Source: Novosphingobium acidiphilum DSM 19966 (GTDB taxonomy: Bacteria; Pseudomonadota; Alphaproteobacteria; Sphingomonadales; Sphingomonadaceae). Taken from it: DNA of 64,000 bases. Both the position numbers and the translations under genes were made by a program. Numbering within the stretch: position 1 is the first letter of the stretch; each line of letters opens with the position of its first letter. Of the stretch, positions 15,722 through 24,888 are shown piece after piece. The notes beneath the pieces are model-generated. The model did no database searches. It was not told where the DNA came from and saw nothing but the letters and a program-made list of their open reading frames with translations. The DNA lies in NCBI RefSeq assembly GCF_000429005.1, contig NZ_AUBA01000001.1, positions 1-64,000 of the forward strand, in the 5' to 3' direction.

Positions 15722-16765
15722 TCATCCCGGCAGGATCGCTTCGATGCCATATGTGCGTGCGGCAGTGCCCGCAAACAGCGCATGTTTCTCGTCCGCCGAG
15801 GCGCCTGCGCTCAAGCGTTTGAAGGCGTTCCACAATGTTGCGTAATCTGCGCCCCAGCGATCGACCGGAAAATTGCTTTCGTACATCGCCCGGGCCACGC
15901 CGAACGCATCGATGCAGGTTTCGATATAGGGCCGCCACAGCGTGGCCAGCGCCTCGGACCCGGTGCCGCCGGCGGGGCCCTGTTCGGGCATCGCGCAAAA
16001 CGCCATGGCCAGGCCGCCCAGCTTGACCGATACATTGGGCAATGTGCCCAGAATGCGGATCTTGTCGCGCCAGGTATCGAACCGTTCGTGCAGCCGCCCG
16101 CGATAGCTGGCGATGCCCAGCGGCGTACCGCAATGATCGAGTACGATGGGCTGTTCGGGAAAGGCGCGCGCGAGCGAAATCAGATCATCAAGCTGCGGCT
16201 CAAGCAGCCAGGCATCGAACGTCAGGCCAAGCGCGCCCAGATGGCGGAACCCGGCGCGAAAGGCGTCGTCGCAGTAAAGCCCCTGCGGCGCGTGGAAGGG
16301 CGGGCCCAGCACGTCAGGATCGGCATCCCAGGCGGCTGCGTGGCGAATGCCGCGAAACCGGGGCGATGCGGCCTGCAGCGCCTCGAGCACGGGCCGCGCG
16401 GCATCACCGGTGGTCAGGTCGGCATGCCCCATGATCGCGGCACAAGGGCGGTAATTGCCGTAAAGCCCGCTGGCGCCCTGCGCCGCCACGCCGTTGACGA
16501 ATGCAACCTCGCCCACCGTTTTGAACGCGGGATCGCGATCGGCGTCATAGAACGCGCCGCATTCCATATAGACCGTGCCGATCACGTTGTGCCCGGTGGT
16601 TACTTCGGAATGCAGTTCGTCAAAGGTGTAATAGGGCGACAGCTTGATCGCCGCGATGAACGGGTGATCGGGCTCGGGAAAATGCGCCAGCAGCGGCCGC
16701 AGATCCCACAGATGATGATGCGGATCGATGATCGGCAGATCGGGTTCGAGAATTGGTTCAGGCAT
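15722..16765 (-). CDS. amidohydrolase-2 family metal-dependent hydrolase
   Basis: TIM-barrel hydrolase of the family that includes lactonases and 2-pyrone-4,6-dicarboxylate hydrolase, 347 aa. The N-terminal IIDPHHHLWDLRPL holds the paired metal-ligand histidines. PIVLDHCGTPLG and the C-terminal YESNFPVDRWGADY, with the catalytic-type Asp, complete the site. The start at 16765 follows GGGAGTGACC, a good SD. It lies 64 bp upstream of the nitronate monooxygenase and could share its transcript. The true substrate is unknown; a lactone or similar cyclic ester is the likeliest guess from the family. Confidence 0.85.
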   Translation of the reverse strand: MPEPILEPDLPIIDPHHHLWDLRPLLAHFPEPDHPFIAAIKLSPYYTFDELHSEVTTGHNVIGTVYMECGAFYDADRDPAFKTVGEVAFVNGVAAQGASGLYGNYRPCAAIMGHADLTTGDAARPVLEALQAASPRFRGIRHAAAWDADPDVLGPPFHAPQGLYCDDAFRAGFRHLGALGLTFDAWLLEPQLDDLISLARAFPEQPIVLDHCGTPLGIASYRGRLHERFDTWRDKIRILGTLPNVSVKLGGLAMAFCAMPEQGPAGGTGSEALATLWRPYIETCIDAFGVARAMYESNFPVDRWGADYATLWNAFKRLSAGASADEKHALFAGTAARTYGIEAILPG

Positions 16766-16852
16766 GGTCACTCCCGCGGCATGGCCCTTGGGCTCTTGCA
16801 CGGGGGTTATGGCTGAAATGGCGGGCGTCGCAAGCCGATTTAACTGCCTGAT

Positions 16853-16888
16853 TGAATGGCGGCGCGGCGCGGCGCGCGCCGCCATTCA
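16853..16888 (-). terminator. GC-rich hairpin after leuA
   Basis: A perfect 14-bp inverted repeat (TGAATGGCGGCGCG paired with CGCGCCGCCATTCA) with an 8-nt loop begins 5 bp after the leuA stop. No T-run follows, so it may act as a 3'-end stabiliser or Rho-assisted terminator rather than a classical intrinsic terminator. Confidence 0.5.
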
Positions 16889-16893
16889 TCGCA

Positions 16894-18567
16894 TCATCCG
16901 TGCGCGGCGTTGGCGGCCGACAGGATCGCGCGCACGCTGGCGGTGGCAACATCTTCGTCGATGCCCACGCCCCACACCACTTTGCCGTCTGGCGTTGCGC
17001 ATTCGACATAGGCTGCTGCGCGCGCATCGCTGCCACCGGCCAGCGCATGTTCGGAATAATCGCGCACGTCGATGGCAATGCCGAACCCGTCGTTAAGCGT
17101 TGCCACCACCGACGAGATCAGCCCGTTGCCGCGCCCGCTGACCGATTGCACATTGCCATCGACCGCGATCTTGCCGGCAAAAACGCGCGTGCCGTCGCTG
17201 GCCTTGGCCTCTTCGTAATCGACCAGCGTGAAGTGCTGCGGATCGTCCAGCCGATAAGCCTGGCGGAACACGCCCCAGATATCGTCGGCATGCAATTCGC
17301 GGCCCAGTTCATCGGCCAGCGCCTGTACATGGCGGCTGAAATGGCCCTGCATTTTCTTGGGCAGTTTCAGCCCCTGGTCCTGTTCCAGCACCCAGGCAAA
17401 GCCGCCTTTGCCGCTTTGCGAATTGACGCGGATTACCGCTTCATAGCTGCGGCCCAGATCGGCCGGGTCAATCGGCAGATAGGGCACCGCCCACAGCTGA
17501 TCGTTGCGCTTTTCCTGCGCGGCAAAGCCCTTCTTGATCGCGTCCTGGTGGCTGCCCGAAAAGGCGGTGAACACCAGATCGCCGCCATAGGGGTGACGTT
17601 CGTGCACCGGCAGCTGGTTGCAATATTCCACGGTCTGGATCACATGATCGATGTCGGAAAAATCCAGTTCCGGATCAACACCTTGGGTGTACAAATTCAA
17701 GGCAACTGTGACCAGGCAGCAATTGCCGGTACGCTCGCCATTGCCGAACAGGCAGCCTTCGACACGGTCGGCGCCGGCCATCATGCCCAGTTCCGCCGCG
17801 GCCACGCCGGTGCCGCGATCGTTGTGGGTGTGCAGGCTGATCACCGCGCGATCGCGGCCGGGCAGGTTCTTGCAGAAATATTCGATCTGGTCGGCATAGA
17901 TATTGGCCGTGGCCGCCTCGACCGTGGCGGGCAGGTTGAGGATGATCGGTTTTTCGACCGTCGGCTGCAGGATCTCCATCACCGCTTCGCACGCGGCCAG
18001 GCTGAAATCGAGCTCGGCGGTCGAAAAGGTTTCGGGGCTGTATTCGAAATGCCAGTCGGTCTGGGGAAAGCGTGCGGCCTGGTCGCGCAGATGCGTGGCG
18101 CCGGCCCGCGCGATATCGAGGATCTGCGCCTGGGTCATGCCGAACACCACGTCACGCCACAGCGGCGAGACGGCGTTATAGACGTGGACGATAGCCTTTT
18201 TTGCGCCTGCCAGGCTTTCGAACGAGGTCTTGATCAGATCCTCGCGCGACTGGGTCAGCACTTGCACGATGACATCGTCGGGGATGCGGCCCTGATCGAC
18301 CAGGCCGCGGATGAAATCATACTCGGTGGCGCCGGCGCTGGGAAAACCGACCTCGATCTCCTTGATCCCGACTTTGAGCAGCAGATCGAAAAAGCGCGCC
18401 TTTTTCTCGGCATCCATCGGGTCGATCAGCGACTGGTTGCCATCGCGCATGTCGGTCGACAGCCAGCGCGGGGCGCGGGTGATCGTGCGGTTTGGCCATT
18501 GCCGGTCGGTCAAGGGCACTTGCGGAAAGGGGCGGTATTTGACCGAAGGGTCTTTCAACATGGACAT
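16894..18567 (-). CDS. leuA: 2-isopropylmalate synthase
   Basis: First committed step of leucine synthesis: condensation of acetyl-CoA with 2-ketoisovalerate. It is 557 aa, the length of the LeuA type-2 subfamily. The catalytic DRE/RDGNQSL-type motif (STDMRDGNQSL, residues 37-47) and the metal-binding SLHTHNDRG are visible. The C-terminal part (from about residue 430) is the allosteric leucine-binding domain, including SGRGNGLISS. The start at 18567 is preceded by AGAG nine bases upstream; a GTG six codons further up is possible. A 16-codon leucine-rich leader frame lies 121 bp upstream, which suggests leucine-dependent attenuation. Confidence 0.96.
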   Translation of the reverse strand: MSMLKDPSVKYRPFPQVPLTDRQWPNRTITRAPRWLSTDMRDGNQSLIDPMDAEKKARFFDLLLKVGIKEIEVGFPSAGATEYDFIRGLVDQGRIPDDVIVQVLTQSREDLIKTSFESLAGAKKAIVHVYNAVSPLWRDVVFGMTQAQILDIARAGATHLRDQAARFPQTDWHFEYSPETFSTAELDFSLAACEAVMEILQPTVEKPIILNLPATVEAATANIYADQIEYFCKNLPGRDRAVISLHTHNDRGTGVAAAELGMMAGADRVEGCLFGNGERTGNCCLVTVALNLYTQGVDPELDFSDIDHVIQTVEYCNQLPVHERHPYGGDLVFTAFSGSHQDAIKKGFAAQEKRNDQLWAVPYLPIDPADLGRSYEAVIRVNSQSGKGGFAWVLEQDQGLKLPKKMQGHFSRHVQALADELGRELHADDIWGVFRQAYRLDDPQHFTLVDYEEAKASDGTRVFAGKIAVDGNVQSVSGRGNGLISSVVATLNDGFGIAIDVRDYSEHALAGGSDARAAAYVECATPDGKVVWGVGIDEDVATASVRAILSAANAAHG

Positions 18568-18656
18568 GGGATGATGCTCTGGCACTGGAAGGATACGGAT
18601 CTGTGCCGACGGGGCCTGTCACTCGGGCCGGTCTGGCGTTGCGCATGGAACCCCTG

Positions 18657-18685
18657 GACGCCGTCTGCGCCGCACACGACGCGTC
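18657..18685 (-). promoter_or_regulatory. hairpin directly after the leuA leader peptide
   Basis: On the transcript, GACGCGTC pairs with GACGGCGTC (one bulged G) around an inner TGC-GGC-GCA mini-stem. It begins 4 nt after the leader-peptide stop codon, where a ribosome stalled in the leader could influence its folding. There is no U-run, so it is not by itself a classical terminator. A competing partner could be the GGGG/CCCC and GGCC/GGCC segments at about 18600-18655. Confidence 0.5.
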
Positions 18686-18688
18686 AGC

Positions 18689-18739
18689 TCACGCCCAAGG
18701 GCGGATAAGTCGCAGGGTTAGGTCCAGCGTGCGCGTCAT
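18689..18739 (-). CDS. leuA leader peptide (LeuL-like)
   Basis: A 16-codon frame reading MTRTLDLTLRLIRPWA then TGA, 121 nt upstream of leuA on the same strand. Four of 16 residues are leucine, encoded by CTG, CTA, CTG and CTT. CTA and CTT are rare in such a GC-rich genome, which fits a leucine-sensing leader. A possible promoter, TGGACA-N17-CATAGC (18777-18749), would start the transcript only a few bases before the ATG, so the leader would be almost leaderless, matching its lack of an SD. A stable hairpin follows the stop. The function is inferred by analogy with known leu leader peptides. Confidence 0.65.
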   Translation of the reverse strand: MTRTLDLTLRLIRPWA

Positions 18740-18812
18740 AGCGCCAAGGCTATGGTCAATCGCGCAACGCTTGTCCAGAATGAATGCAGCATAAAAACCG
18801 GGGAATGGCCTG

Positions 18813-19940
18813 ATGACCGACGCGATCGAACCCTTCCGCTACATCGTGCCCGATGGCGCCATCGCCGACCTGCACGCCCGGATCGATGCCACGCGCTGGC
18901 CCGAGGCCCAGACGGTGGACGACTGGTCGCAAGGCGTGCCGCTGGCGATTTTGCGCGAATTTGTCGAGACCTGGCGGCACGGCTACGACTGGCGCCCGAC
19001 CGAGGCATGGATCAACGCGCAAGGGCTGTCGACCACCACGATCGACGGGGTGGCGATCCGGTTCCTTCACGTGCGATCGCCGCGTGCCGATGCCGTGCCG
19101 CTGATCCTGACCCACGGCTGGCCGGGATCGATCCTGGAATTCCGGGGGGTGCTAGGCGCCTTGACCGATCCCGCCGATGGTTCGCCGGCGTTTCACTGTG
19201 TGGTGCCCTGCCTGCCGGGCTATGGCCTGTCGGGCAAGCCTGCGACCAAAGGGTGGGGCGTCGACGCGATTGCCCGCGCCTGGGGCACGTTGATGGCGCG
19301 GCTGGGTTATGCGCGCTGGTTCGCGCAAGGCGGCGACTGGGGTGCGGTGGTGACCACCCAGATCGGCCGGATGAATGTGGCGGGCTGCGCGGGCATCCAC
19401 CTCAACATGCCGGTCGCGCGGCCATTGCCCGAAGACCTGGCCAATCCGACGCCGGCCGAACAGCGCGCGCTGGCCGCGCTGCAGCATTATCAGCAATGGG
19501 ATTCGGGCTATTCCACCCAGCAACGCACGCGGCCCCAGACCGTGGGATACAGCCTGGTCGACAGCCCCGTCGGCCTGGCCGCGTGGATCTACGAAAAGAT
19601 GTGGGCCTGGACCGACAACCAGGGCCGCCCCGAAGACGCGTTGAGCCGCGGCGCGATCATCGACAACCTGATGCTGTATTGGCTGACCGCCAGCGGTGCG
19701 TCGTCGGCGCGGCTTTATTGGGAAAGCTTTGGCAGCTTTGCCCCGTCCGACATCACGATGCCCGTGGCGTGCAGCAATTTTCCCAAGGAAATCCTGCCTG
19801 CGCCGCGCAAATGGGTCGAACGCCATTGCACCAATCTGGTCCATTGGGGCGAAATGCCCAAAGGCGGGCACTTTGCCGCGTGGGAACAGCCGGACCTGTT
19901 TGTGGGCGAGTTGCGCACGGCGTTTGCCTTGATGGGGTGA
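18813..19940 (+). CDS. epoxide hydrolase with N-terminal EHN domain
   Basis: 375 aa. The N-terminal region (about 5-110) is the lid-type epoxide hydrolase N domain, with DWRPTEAWINA and the HGWPGSILEF oxyanion segment (101-110). The alpha/beta hydrolase core follows. The likely nucleophile is Asp175 in AQGGDWGAVV and the catalytic base His353 in KGGHFAAWEQP. GYGLSGKP is the usual substrate-loop motif. Such enzymes open epoxides to diols in the cytoplasm and resemble microsomal epoxide hydrolase. It diverges from the leuA leader region. No partner gene hints at the natural substrate. Confidence 0.92.
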   Translation: MTDAIEPFRYIVPDGAIADLHARIDATRWPEAQTVDDWSQGVPLAILREFVETWRHGYDWRPTEAWINAQGLSTTTIDGVAIRFLHVRSPRADAVPLILTHGWPGSILEFRGVLGALTDPADGSPAFHCVVPCLPGYGLSGKPATKGWGVDAIARAWGTLMARLGYARWFAQGGDWGAVVTTQIGRMNVAGCAGIHLNMPVARPLPEDLANPTPAEQRALAALQHYQQWDSGYSTQQRTRPQTVGYSLVDSPVGLAAWIYEKMWAWTDNQGRPEDALSRGAIIDNLMLYWLTASGASSARLYWESFGSFAPSDITMPVACSNFPKEILPAPRKWVERHCTNLVHWGEMPKGGHFAAWEQPDLFVGELRTAFALMG

Positions 19941-20036
19941 AGACGCGCGCCGCATGTGTCGGTGGCGCTTGCAAAAGATTGATTTGATTGGCGTGTGCGG
20001 CTGATTATGCTGCGGATGTAACCAACGGGGGATGCA

Positions 20037-21356
20037 ATGGCTGGCAAGGGTTTTGTGCGCGGCGCTTTGGCGGCGTTGCTGGTGTCGGCGGCGGTGCCGG
20101 CAATGGCGGGTGACATCGCGGTGCATGCCGGACGGCTGATCGACGGCACGGGTGCCGTGCCGCTGCAAAATGTGACAATCGTGATCCATGGGGATCGGAT
20201 TGTGGCGGTCGAGCGGGGGTTTACCGCGCCGGCCGGTGCGACGGTGATCGATCTTTCACAAGCGACCGTGTTGCCCGGGCTGATCGATTGCCATGACCAT
20301 ATCACGGCCTCGTTTCACAAGGGCGATCCGATCCGCAACGCGGTGACGCGCACCAGCTATGACGACGAAGTGGACGGGATCAACAACGCGCGGGCCGAAC
20401 TGCTGGCGGGGTTCACCACGATCCGTGATGTAGGGGCGGTAACGCCGGTGGTGGTGGCCATCAAACGCGCGGTCAATGCCGGGTTGATCCCGGGCCCGCG
20501 CATGTGGGTGTCGGGCGAGGCGCTGGGACCTACCGGCGGCCACGGCGATCCTGCCAACGGGCTCGATCCCGAACTGTCGCACAGCCATTGGACCGATTCG
20601 GTGATCGACAGCCCGGAAGAGGCGCGCAGGGCCGTGCGCCGGTTGCGGCGCGAAGGGGCCGACCTGATCAAGATCATGCCGTCGGGCGGGGTGATGTCGA
20701 TCGGCGATGACCCCAAGGTTCAGCTGATGACCGATGACGAGATCAAGGCGGTGATCGACACGGCGCATGGACTGGGCATGAAAGTGGCGGCGCACGCGCA
20801 TGGTGAAGGGGCGATCAACCGCACGATCGAACTGGGCGTGGATTCGATCGAGCACGGATCGTTTGCCGATGCCAGGTCCTACGCGCTGATGCGGCAACAT
20901 GGCACATACCTGGTGCCGACGATGCTGGTCGGTGCGCGGGTTGAGCAACACGCGCGCCTGCATCCAGAGGATCTGAACCCTTCCACCGCGGAAAAGGCGC
21001 TGGTGATCGGACCCTTGCTGAAGCACAATCTGCACGACGCCTATGCCGCGGGGGTAAAGGTGGCGTTCGGCACCGATACCTTCGGGATGAGCGCGCACGG
21101 CGAAAATGCGCAGGAATTCGGCATCATGGTGTCGGCAGGAATGACGCCGATGGACGCGATCCTGGCGGCAACGCGCAACGCGGCCGATCTGATCGGCGAT
21201 ACGGCGAATATCGGATCGATCCAGGCGGGACGGTATGCCGATCTGGTCGCGGTATCGGGCGACCCCTTGCACGACATCACGGTGCTGGAACACGTCGGGT
21301 TCGTGATGAAAGGCGGCACCGTCTACAAAGCTGACGGAAAGCCGGTGGCGAACTGA
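20037..21356 (+). CDS. exported amidohydrolase (imidazolonepropionase/Xaa-Pro dipeptidase-like)
   Basis: 439 aa with a clear signal peptide (residues 1-25, ending PAMAGD), so periplasmic. It is a metal-dependent hydrolase of the amidohydrolase superfamily: VLPGLIDCHDHI supplies His86 and His88, VAAHAHGEGAINR and SIEHGSF the later histidines, and KVAFGTDTFG the catalytic Asp. The GRYADLVAVSGDPL C-terminal strand is typical. Related periplasmic enzymes hydrolyse peptides or cyclic amides, but the substrate here is unknown. The SD is GGGGGATGCA. It converges on ilvC, with a bidirectional terminator between them. Confidence 0.88.
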   Translation: MAGKGFVRGALAALLVSAAVPAMAGDIAVHAGRLIDGTGAVPLQNVTIVIHGDRIVAVERGFTAPAGATVIDLSQATVLPGLIDCHDHITASFHKGDPIRNAVTRTSYDDEVDGINNARAELLAGFTTIRDVGAVTPVVVAIKRAVNAGLIPGPRMWVSGEALGPTGGHGDPANGLDPELSHSHWTDSVIDSPEEARRAVRRLRREGADLIKIMPSGGVMSIGDDPKVQLMTDDEIKAVIDTAHGLGMKVAAHAHGEGAINRTIELGVDSIEHGSFADARSYALMRQHGTYLVPTMLVGARVEQHARLHPEDLNPSTAEKALVIGPLLKHNLHDAYAAGVKVAFGTDTFGMSAHGENAQEFGIMVSAGMTPMDAILAATRNAADLIGDTANIGSIQAGRYADLVAVSGDPLHDITVLEHVGFVMKGGTVYKADGKPVAN

Positions 21357-21411
21357 ACCGAGGCAAGGACAACCGCGCCTGCCCGCCGGATGCCGGGCGC
21401 GTGACCAAAGC

Positions 21412-21454
21412 AAAAAGGGGGGGGCAGCCGGCCGGCCGCCCCCCCCCTTTTTTT
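21412..21454. terminator. bidirectional terminator between amidohydrolase and ilvC
   Basis: AAAAA followed by a run of eight G, a short GC loop, nine C and seven T. The G/C stem is flanked by A and T tracts, so it works as an intrinsic terminator on either strand, serving both converging genes. Confidence 0.85.
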
Positions 21455-21467
21455 GATGCACCGACAA

Positions 21468-22487
21468 TCAGTTCTTGGCGGTGTCGACCAGCTTGTTGGC
21501 GCCGATCCACGGCATCATGGCGCGCAGCGCGGCGCCGGTCTGTTCGATCGGGTGCGCGGCGGCGGCCTTGCGCGCGGCCTTGAGCTCGGGCTGGCCGGCG
21601 CGGTTGTCGAGCACGAAGTTCTTGACGAAGCGGCCCTGCTGGATGTCGGCAAGCACGCGCTTCATTTCGGCCTTGGTTTCGGCGGTGATGATCCGCGGGC
21701 CGGTGGTGATGTCGCCATATTCGGCGGTGTTGCTGATCGAATAACGCATGTTGGCGATGCCGCCTTCATACATCAGGTCGACAATCAGCTTCACCTCGTG
21801 AAGGCATTCGAAATAGGCCATTTCGGGGGCATAGCCGGCTTCGACCAGCGTCTCGAACCCCGCCTGGATCAGGTGGGTCAGGCCGCCGCACAGCACGGCC
21901 TGTTCGCCGAACAGGTCGGTTTCGCATTCTTCCTTGAAATTGGTTTCGATCACGCCCGAACGGCCGCCACCGACGCCCGAGGCATAGGCCAGCGCGATGT
22001 CGTGCGCGTTGCCGGTGGCATCCTGTGCCACCGCGATCAGGCAGGGCACGCCGCCGCCTTTGACATATTCGCCGCGCACGGTGTGGCCGGGGCCCTTTGG
22101 TGCGATCATGATCACATCGACATCGGCGCGCGGCTCGATCAGGCCAAAGTGTACGTTAAGGCCGTGGGCAAACGCCAGTGCCGCGCCGGGGCGCAGATTG
22201 GCATGGATGTCGTCGGCATAGATCGCGGCCTGGTGTTCGTCGGGCGCAAGGATCATCAGGATATCGGCCCAGGCCGCCGCTTCGGCATTGGCCAGAACCT
22301 TGAAGCCGGCGCCTTGCGCCTTGGCCGCGCTGGCCGAGCCGGGGCGCAGCGCGATGGCGACGTTCGTGATGCCCGAATCGCGCAGGTTCTGCGCATGCGC
22401 GTGGCCCTGGCTGCCATAGCCGAGGATGGCGATCTTTTTGTCGATGATCAGATTGAGATCGGCGTCGGCGTCGTAATAGACCTTCAT
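21468..22487 (-). CDS. ilvC: ketol-acid reductoisomerase
   Basis: Second common step of valine/isoleucine synthesis: Mg- and NADPH-dependent isomerisation and reduction of acetohydroxy acids. It is 339 aa, class I length. The Rossmann motif GYGSQGHA (23-30) is followed by ALRPGSASAAKA, whose Arg/Ser residues favour NADPH. The knotted C-terminal domain holds the metal ligands in SNTAEYGD and LFGEQAVLCGG. The start at 22487 follows GGAAC. It is the last gene of ilvB-ilvN-ilvC, 44 bp after ilvN. Confidence 0.97.
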   Translation of the reverse strand: MKVYYDADADLNLIIDKKIAILGYGSQGHAHAQNLRDSGITNVAIALRPGSASAAKAQGAGFKVLANAEAAAWADILMILAPDEHQAAIYADDIHANLRPGAALAFAHGLNVHFGLIEPRADVDVIMIAPKGPGHTVRGEYVKGGGVPCLIAVAQDATGNAHDIALAYASGVGGGRSGVIETNFKEECETDLFGEQAVLCGGLTHLIQAGFETLVEAGYAPEMAYFECLHEVKLIVDLMYEGGIANMRYSISNTAEYGDITTGPRIITAETKAEMKRVLADIQQGRFVKNFVLDNRAGQPELKAARKAAAAHPIEQTGAALRAMMPWIGANKLVDTAKN

Positions 22488-22531
22488 GTCGGTTCCGTTT
22501 CTTAAGGCAAGTTTATGATATACACGTAAAA

Positions 22532-23050
22532 TCAGATGGCGGTGTTGCCGCGGACCATGCCGACGACGCCGGTGCGGCCCACTTCGACCAGGCCCAGCTC
22601 TTTCATCAGTGCGACAAACGTGTCGATCTTGTCGGGTGATCCGGTCAGCTCGAAGACAAAGCTCGAGGTCGTGGTATCGACCACTTTGGCGCGGAAGATT
22701 TCGGCCACGCGCAGCGCCTCGACGCGGAAATTGCCGGTGCCGGCCACTTTGATCAGCGCCAGTTCGCGTTCGATATAGGGGCCGACTTCGGTCAGATCGA
22801 CCACCTTGTGCACCGGCACCAGGCGTTCGAGCTGCGCGCGGATCTGGTCGATGATCGACGGCGGCCCGTGCGTGACGATGGTGATCCGGCTGACTTCGTG
22901 GTTGTCGGTGATGTCGGCCACGGTCAGGCTGTCGATGTTGTAGCCGCGCGCGGTAAACAGCCCGGCGATCTTGGCCAGGATGCCGGCTTCGTTGTCGACA
23001 GTGATCGTCAGGACGTGGCGTTCTTGCGCCTCGGCGGTCTGGGTGTTCAT
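22532..23050 (-). CDS. ilvN: acetolactate synthase small (regulatory) subunit
   Basis: 172 aa regulatory subunit binding valine for feedback inhibition, partner of IlvB. The N-terminal ACT domain is clear (HVLTITVDNEAGILAKIAGL, then RGYNIDSLTV). The C-terminal ACT-like domain follows (DKIDTFVALMKELGLVEVGRTG). The start at 23050 (MNTQTAEAQ) is 14 bp after the ilvB stop; the SD is weak. Length and motifs fit the IlvH/IlvN type usual in proteobacteria (some databases use ilvH). Confidence 0.95.
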   Translation of the reverse strand: MNTQTAEAQERHVLTITVDNEAGILAKIAGLFTARGYNIDSLTVADITDNHEVSRITIVTHGPPSIIDQIRAQLERLVPVHKVVDLTEVGPYIERELALIKVAGTGNFRVEALRVAEIFRAKVVDTTTSSFVFELTGSPDKIDTFVALMKELGLVEVGRTGVVGMVRGNTAI

Positions 23051-23064
23051 GGGTTGGGGTTCTT

Positions 23065-24813
23065 TCAGACCAGTGCCTTGGCGGCATCGTCCATCGTGCC
23101 GGCAACGTCGTCGCCGTAAAGGATCATGTCGGTATGCGCCGCGCCCGACGGGATCATCGGGTAGCAATTGACTTCCTTGACCACCAGGCAATCGACAAAC
23201 ACCGGGCCGGGATGGTCGATCATCGCCTGGATCCCGGCATCGAGTTCATCCATCGAGGTGATGCGGATGCCTTTCCAGCCATAGGCCTCGGCCAGCTTCA
23301 CGAAATCGGGCAGGCTGTCCGAATAGGAATTGGAATAGCGGCTTTCATAGGTCAGTTCCTGCCACTGGCGGACCATGCCCATCCATTCGTTGTTCAAAAC
23401 AAACACCTTGACCGGCAGGCGATATTGCGTGGCCGTGCCCAGTTCCTGGATGTTCATCTGGATCGAGGCATCGCCGGCAATGTCGATGACCAATGCATCG
23501 GGCAGGCCGGCCTGCGCACCGATCGCGGCGGGCAGGCCATAGCCCATCGTGCCCAGGCCGCCCGAGGTCAGCCATTTGTTGGGGCCGTGGAACTGGAAAT
23601 ACTGCGCTGCCCACATCTGGTGCTGCCCGACCTCGGTGCTGATCACCGGGTCGCGATCGCGGGTCAGGTCATACAGCCGCTCGATCGCCTTTTGCGGCAT
23701 GATCTCGTTGCCGCGATCGGGATAGGCCAGGCTTTTGCGCGCGCGCCAGCCATCGATGCGTGCCTGCCAGTCGGTCAGATCGGCCGCGCTGTGACCGGCC
23801 TGCAACCAGGCGTCGATCATCTGTTCCAGAACGATCGCGCAATCGCCGATCACGGGCAGATCGACGCGCACCGTCTTGTTGATCGACGCGCGGTCGATAT
23901 CGACGTGGATCTTGCGCGAATACGGCGAAAAGGCGTCGAGCCGTCCGGTCACGCGATCGTCGAACCGCGCGCCCAGCGCGATGATCAGATCGGCCTTGTT
24001 CATCGCCATGTTGGCTTCATAGGTGCCATGCATGCCGAGCATGCCGAGCCACGCCGGATCGCCTGCCGGAAACGCACCAAGCCCCATCAGCGTCGAGGTC
24101 ACCGGCGCGCCGGTCAATTTCTGCAATTCGCGCAACAGGCGGCTGGCCTGCGGCCCGGCATTGATCACTCCGCCGCCGGTGTAGAAGATCGGGCGTTCGG
24201 CCGCGGCAATCATGGCCACGGCATTGGCGATATCGGCCGCAGGCGCCATGGTCTGGGGCGCATAGCGCGTGCGGCGCTGCGGCGCCCGGCCGTTCCATTG
24301 CGCCAGCGCGATCTGCACATCCTTGGGAATGTCGATCACAACCGGGCCGGGGCGGCCGGCCGTGGCGATATGAAACGCCTCGTCGACGATCGCGGCGAGT
24401 TCTGAGGCGTCCTTCACCAGATAGTTGTGCTTAGTGCAGTGGCGCGTGATGCCAACGGTGTCGGCTTCCTGAAAGGCGTCGGTACCGATCAGCGCGGTCG
24501 GCACCTGGCCGGTGATCACCACCATCGGGATCGAATCCATGAAGGCATCGGCAATGCCAGTAACGGCATTGGTGGCACCGGGGCCCGAGGTGACGAGCAC
24601 CACGCCGGGCTTGCCGGTGGCGCGGGCATAGCCTTCGGCGGCGTGGGCGGCGCCTGCTTCGTGGCGGACCAGGATATGGCGAATGCGTTCTTCGCCGAAC
24701 AGTGCGTCATAGATCGGCAGCACCGCGCCGCCGGGATAGCCGAACACGAATTCGACGCCCTTGGCGACCAGGCTTTCAACCAGGATTTCGGCGCCGCTGC
24801 GCTCGGTGCTCAC
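23065..24813 (-). CDS. ilvB: acetolactate synthase large (catalytic) subunit
   Basis: Thiamine-diphosphate enzyme condensing pyruvate to acetolactate (or acetohydroxybutyrate), the first common step for branched-chain amino acids. It is 582 aa from a GTG at 24813 (VSTERSGAEILVESL) with the SD GAGGA. The frame is open further upstream, but that stretch contains the attenuator hairpin and is not conserved. The catalytic Glu lies in HEAGAAHAAEGYARATG; the TPP motif is GDASIQMNIQEL to LNNEWMGM. The gene leads ilvB-ilvN-ilvC and is probably controlled by the terminator-like hairpin at 24889-24929. Some databases use ilvI. Confidence 0.96.
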   Translation of the reverse strand: MSTERSGAEILVESLVAKGVEFVFGYPGGAVLPIYDALFGEERIRHILVRHEAGAAHAAEGYARATGKPGVVLVTSGPGATNAVTGIADAFMDSIPMVVITGQVPTALIGTDAFQEADTVGITRHCTKHNYLVKDASELAAIVDEAFHIATAGRPGPVVIDIPKDVQIALAQWNGRAPQRRTRYAPQTMAPAADIANAVAMIAAAERPIFYTGGGVINAGPQASRLLRELQKLTGAPVTSTLMGLGAFPAGDPAWLGMLGMHGTYEANMAMNKADLIIALGARFDDRVTGRLDAFSPYSRKIHVDIDRASINKTVRVDLPVIGDCAIVLEQMIDAWLQAGHSAADLTDWQARIDGWRARKSLAYPDRGNEIMPQKAIERLYDLTRDRDPVISTEVGQHQMWAAQYFQFHGPNKWLTSGGLGTMGYGLPAAIGAQAGLPDALVIDIAGDASIQMNIQELGTATQYRLPVKVFVLNNEWMGMVRQWQELTYESRYSNSYSDSLPDFVKLAEAYGWKGIRITSMDELDAGIQAMIDHPGPVFVDCLVVKEVNCYPMIPSGAAHTDMILYGDDVAGTMDDAAKALV

Positions 24814-24888
24814 AGTACTCGTCCTCAATTGCGCGAACGATCGGGGCCGGCTGGTCCCGCGTGTCGCGATGGCATACCCTGCCGAATG

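Noticed and set aside
16852..18708. 618-codon plus-strand frame opposite leuA
   Set aside because: Shadow of leuA with no domain signatures.
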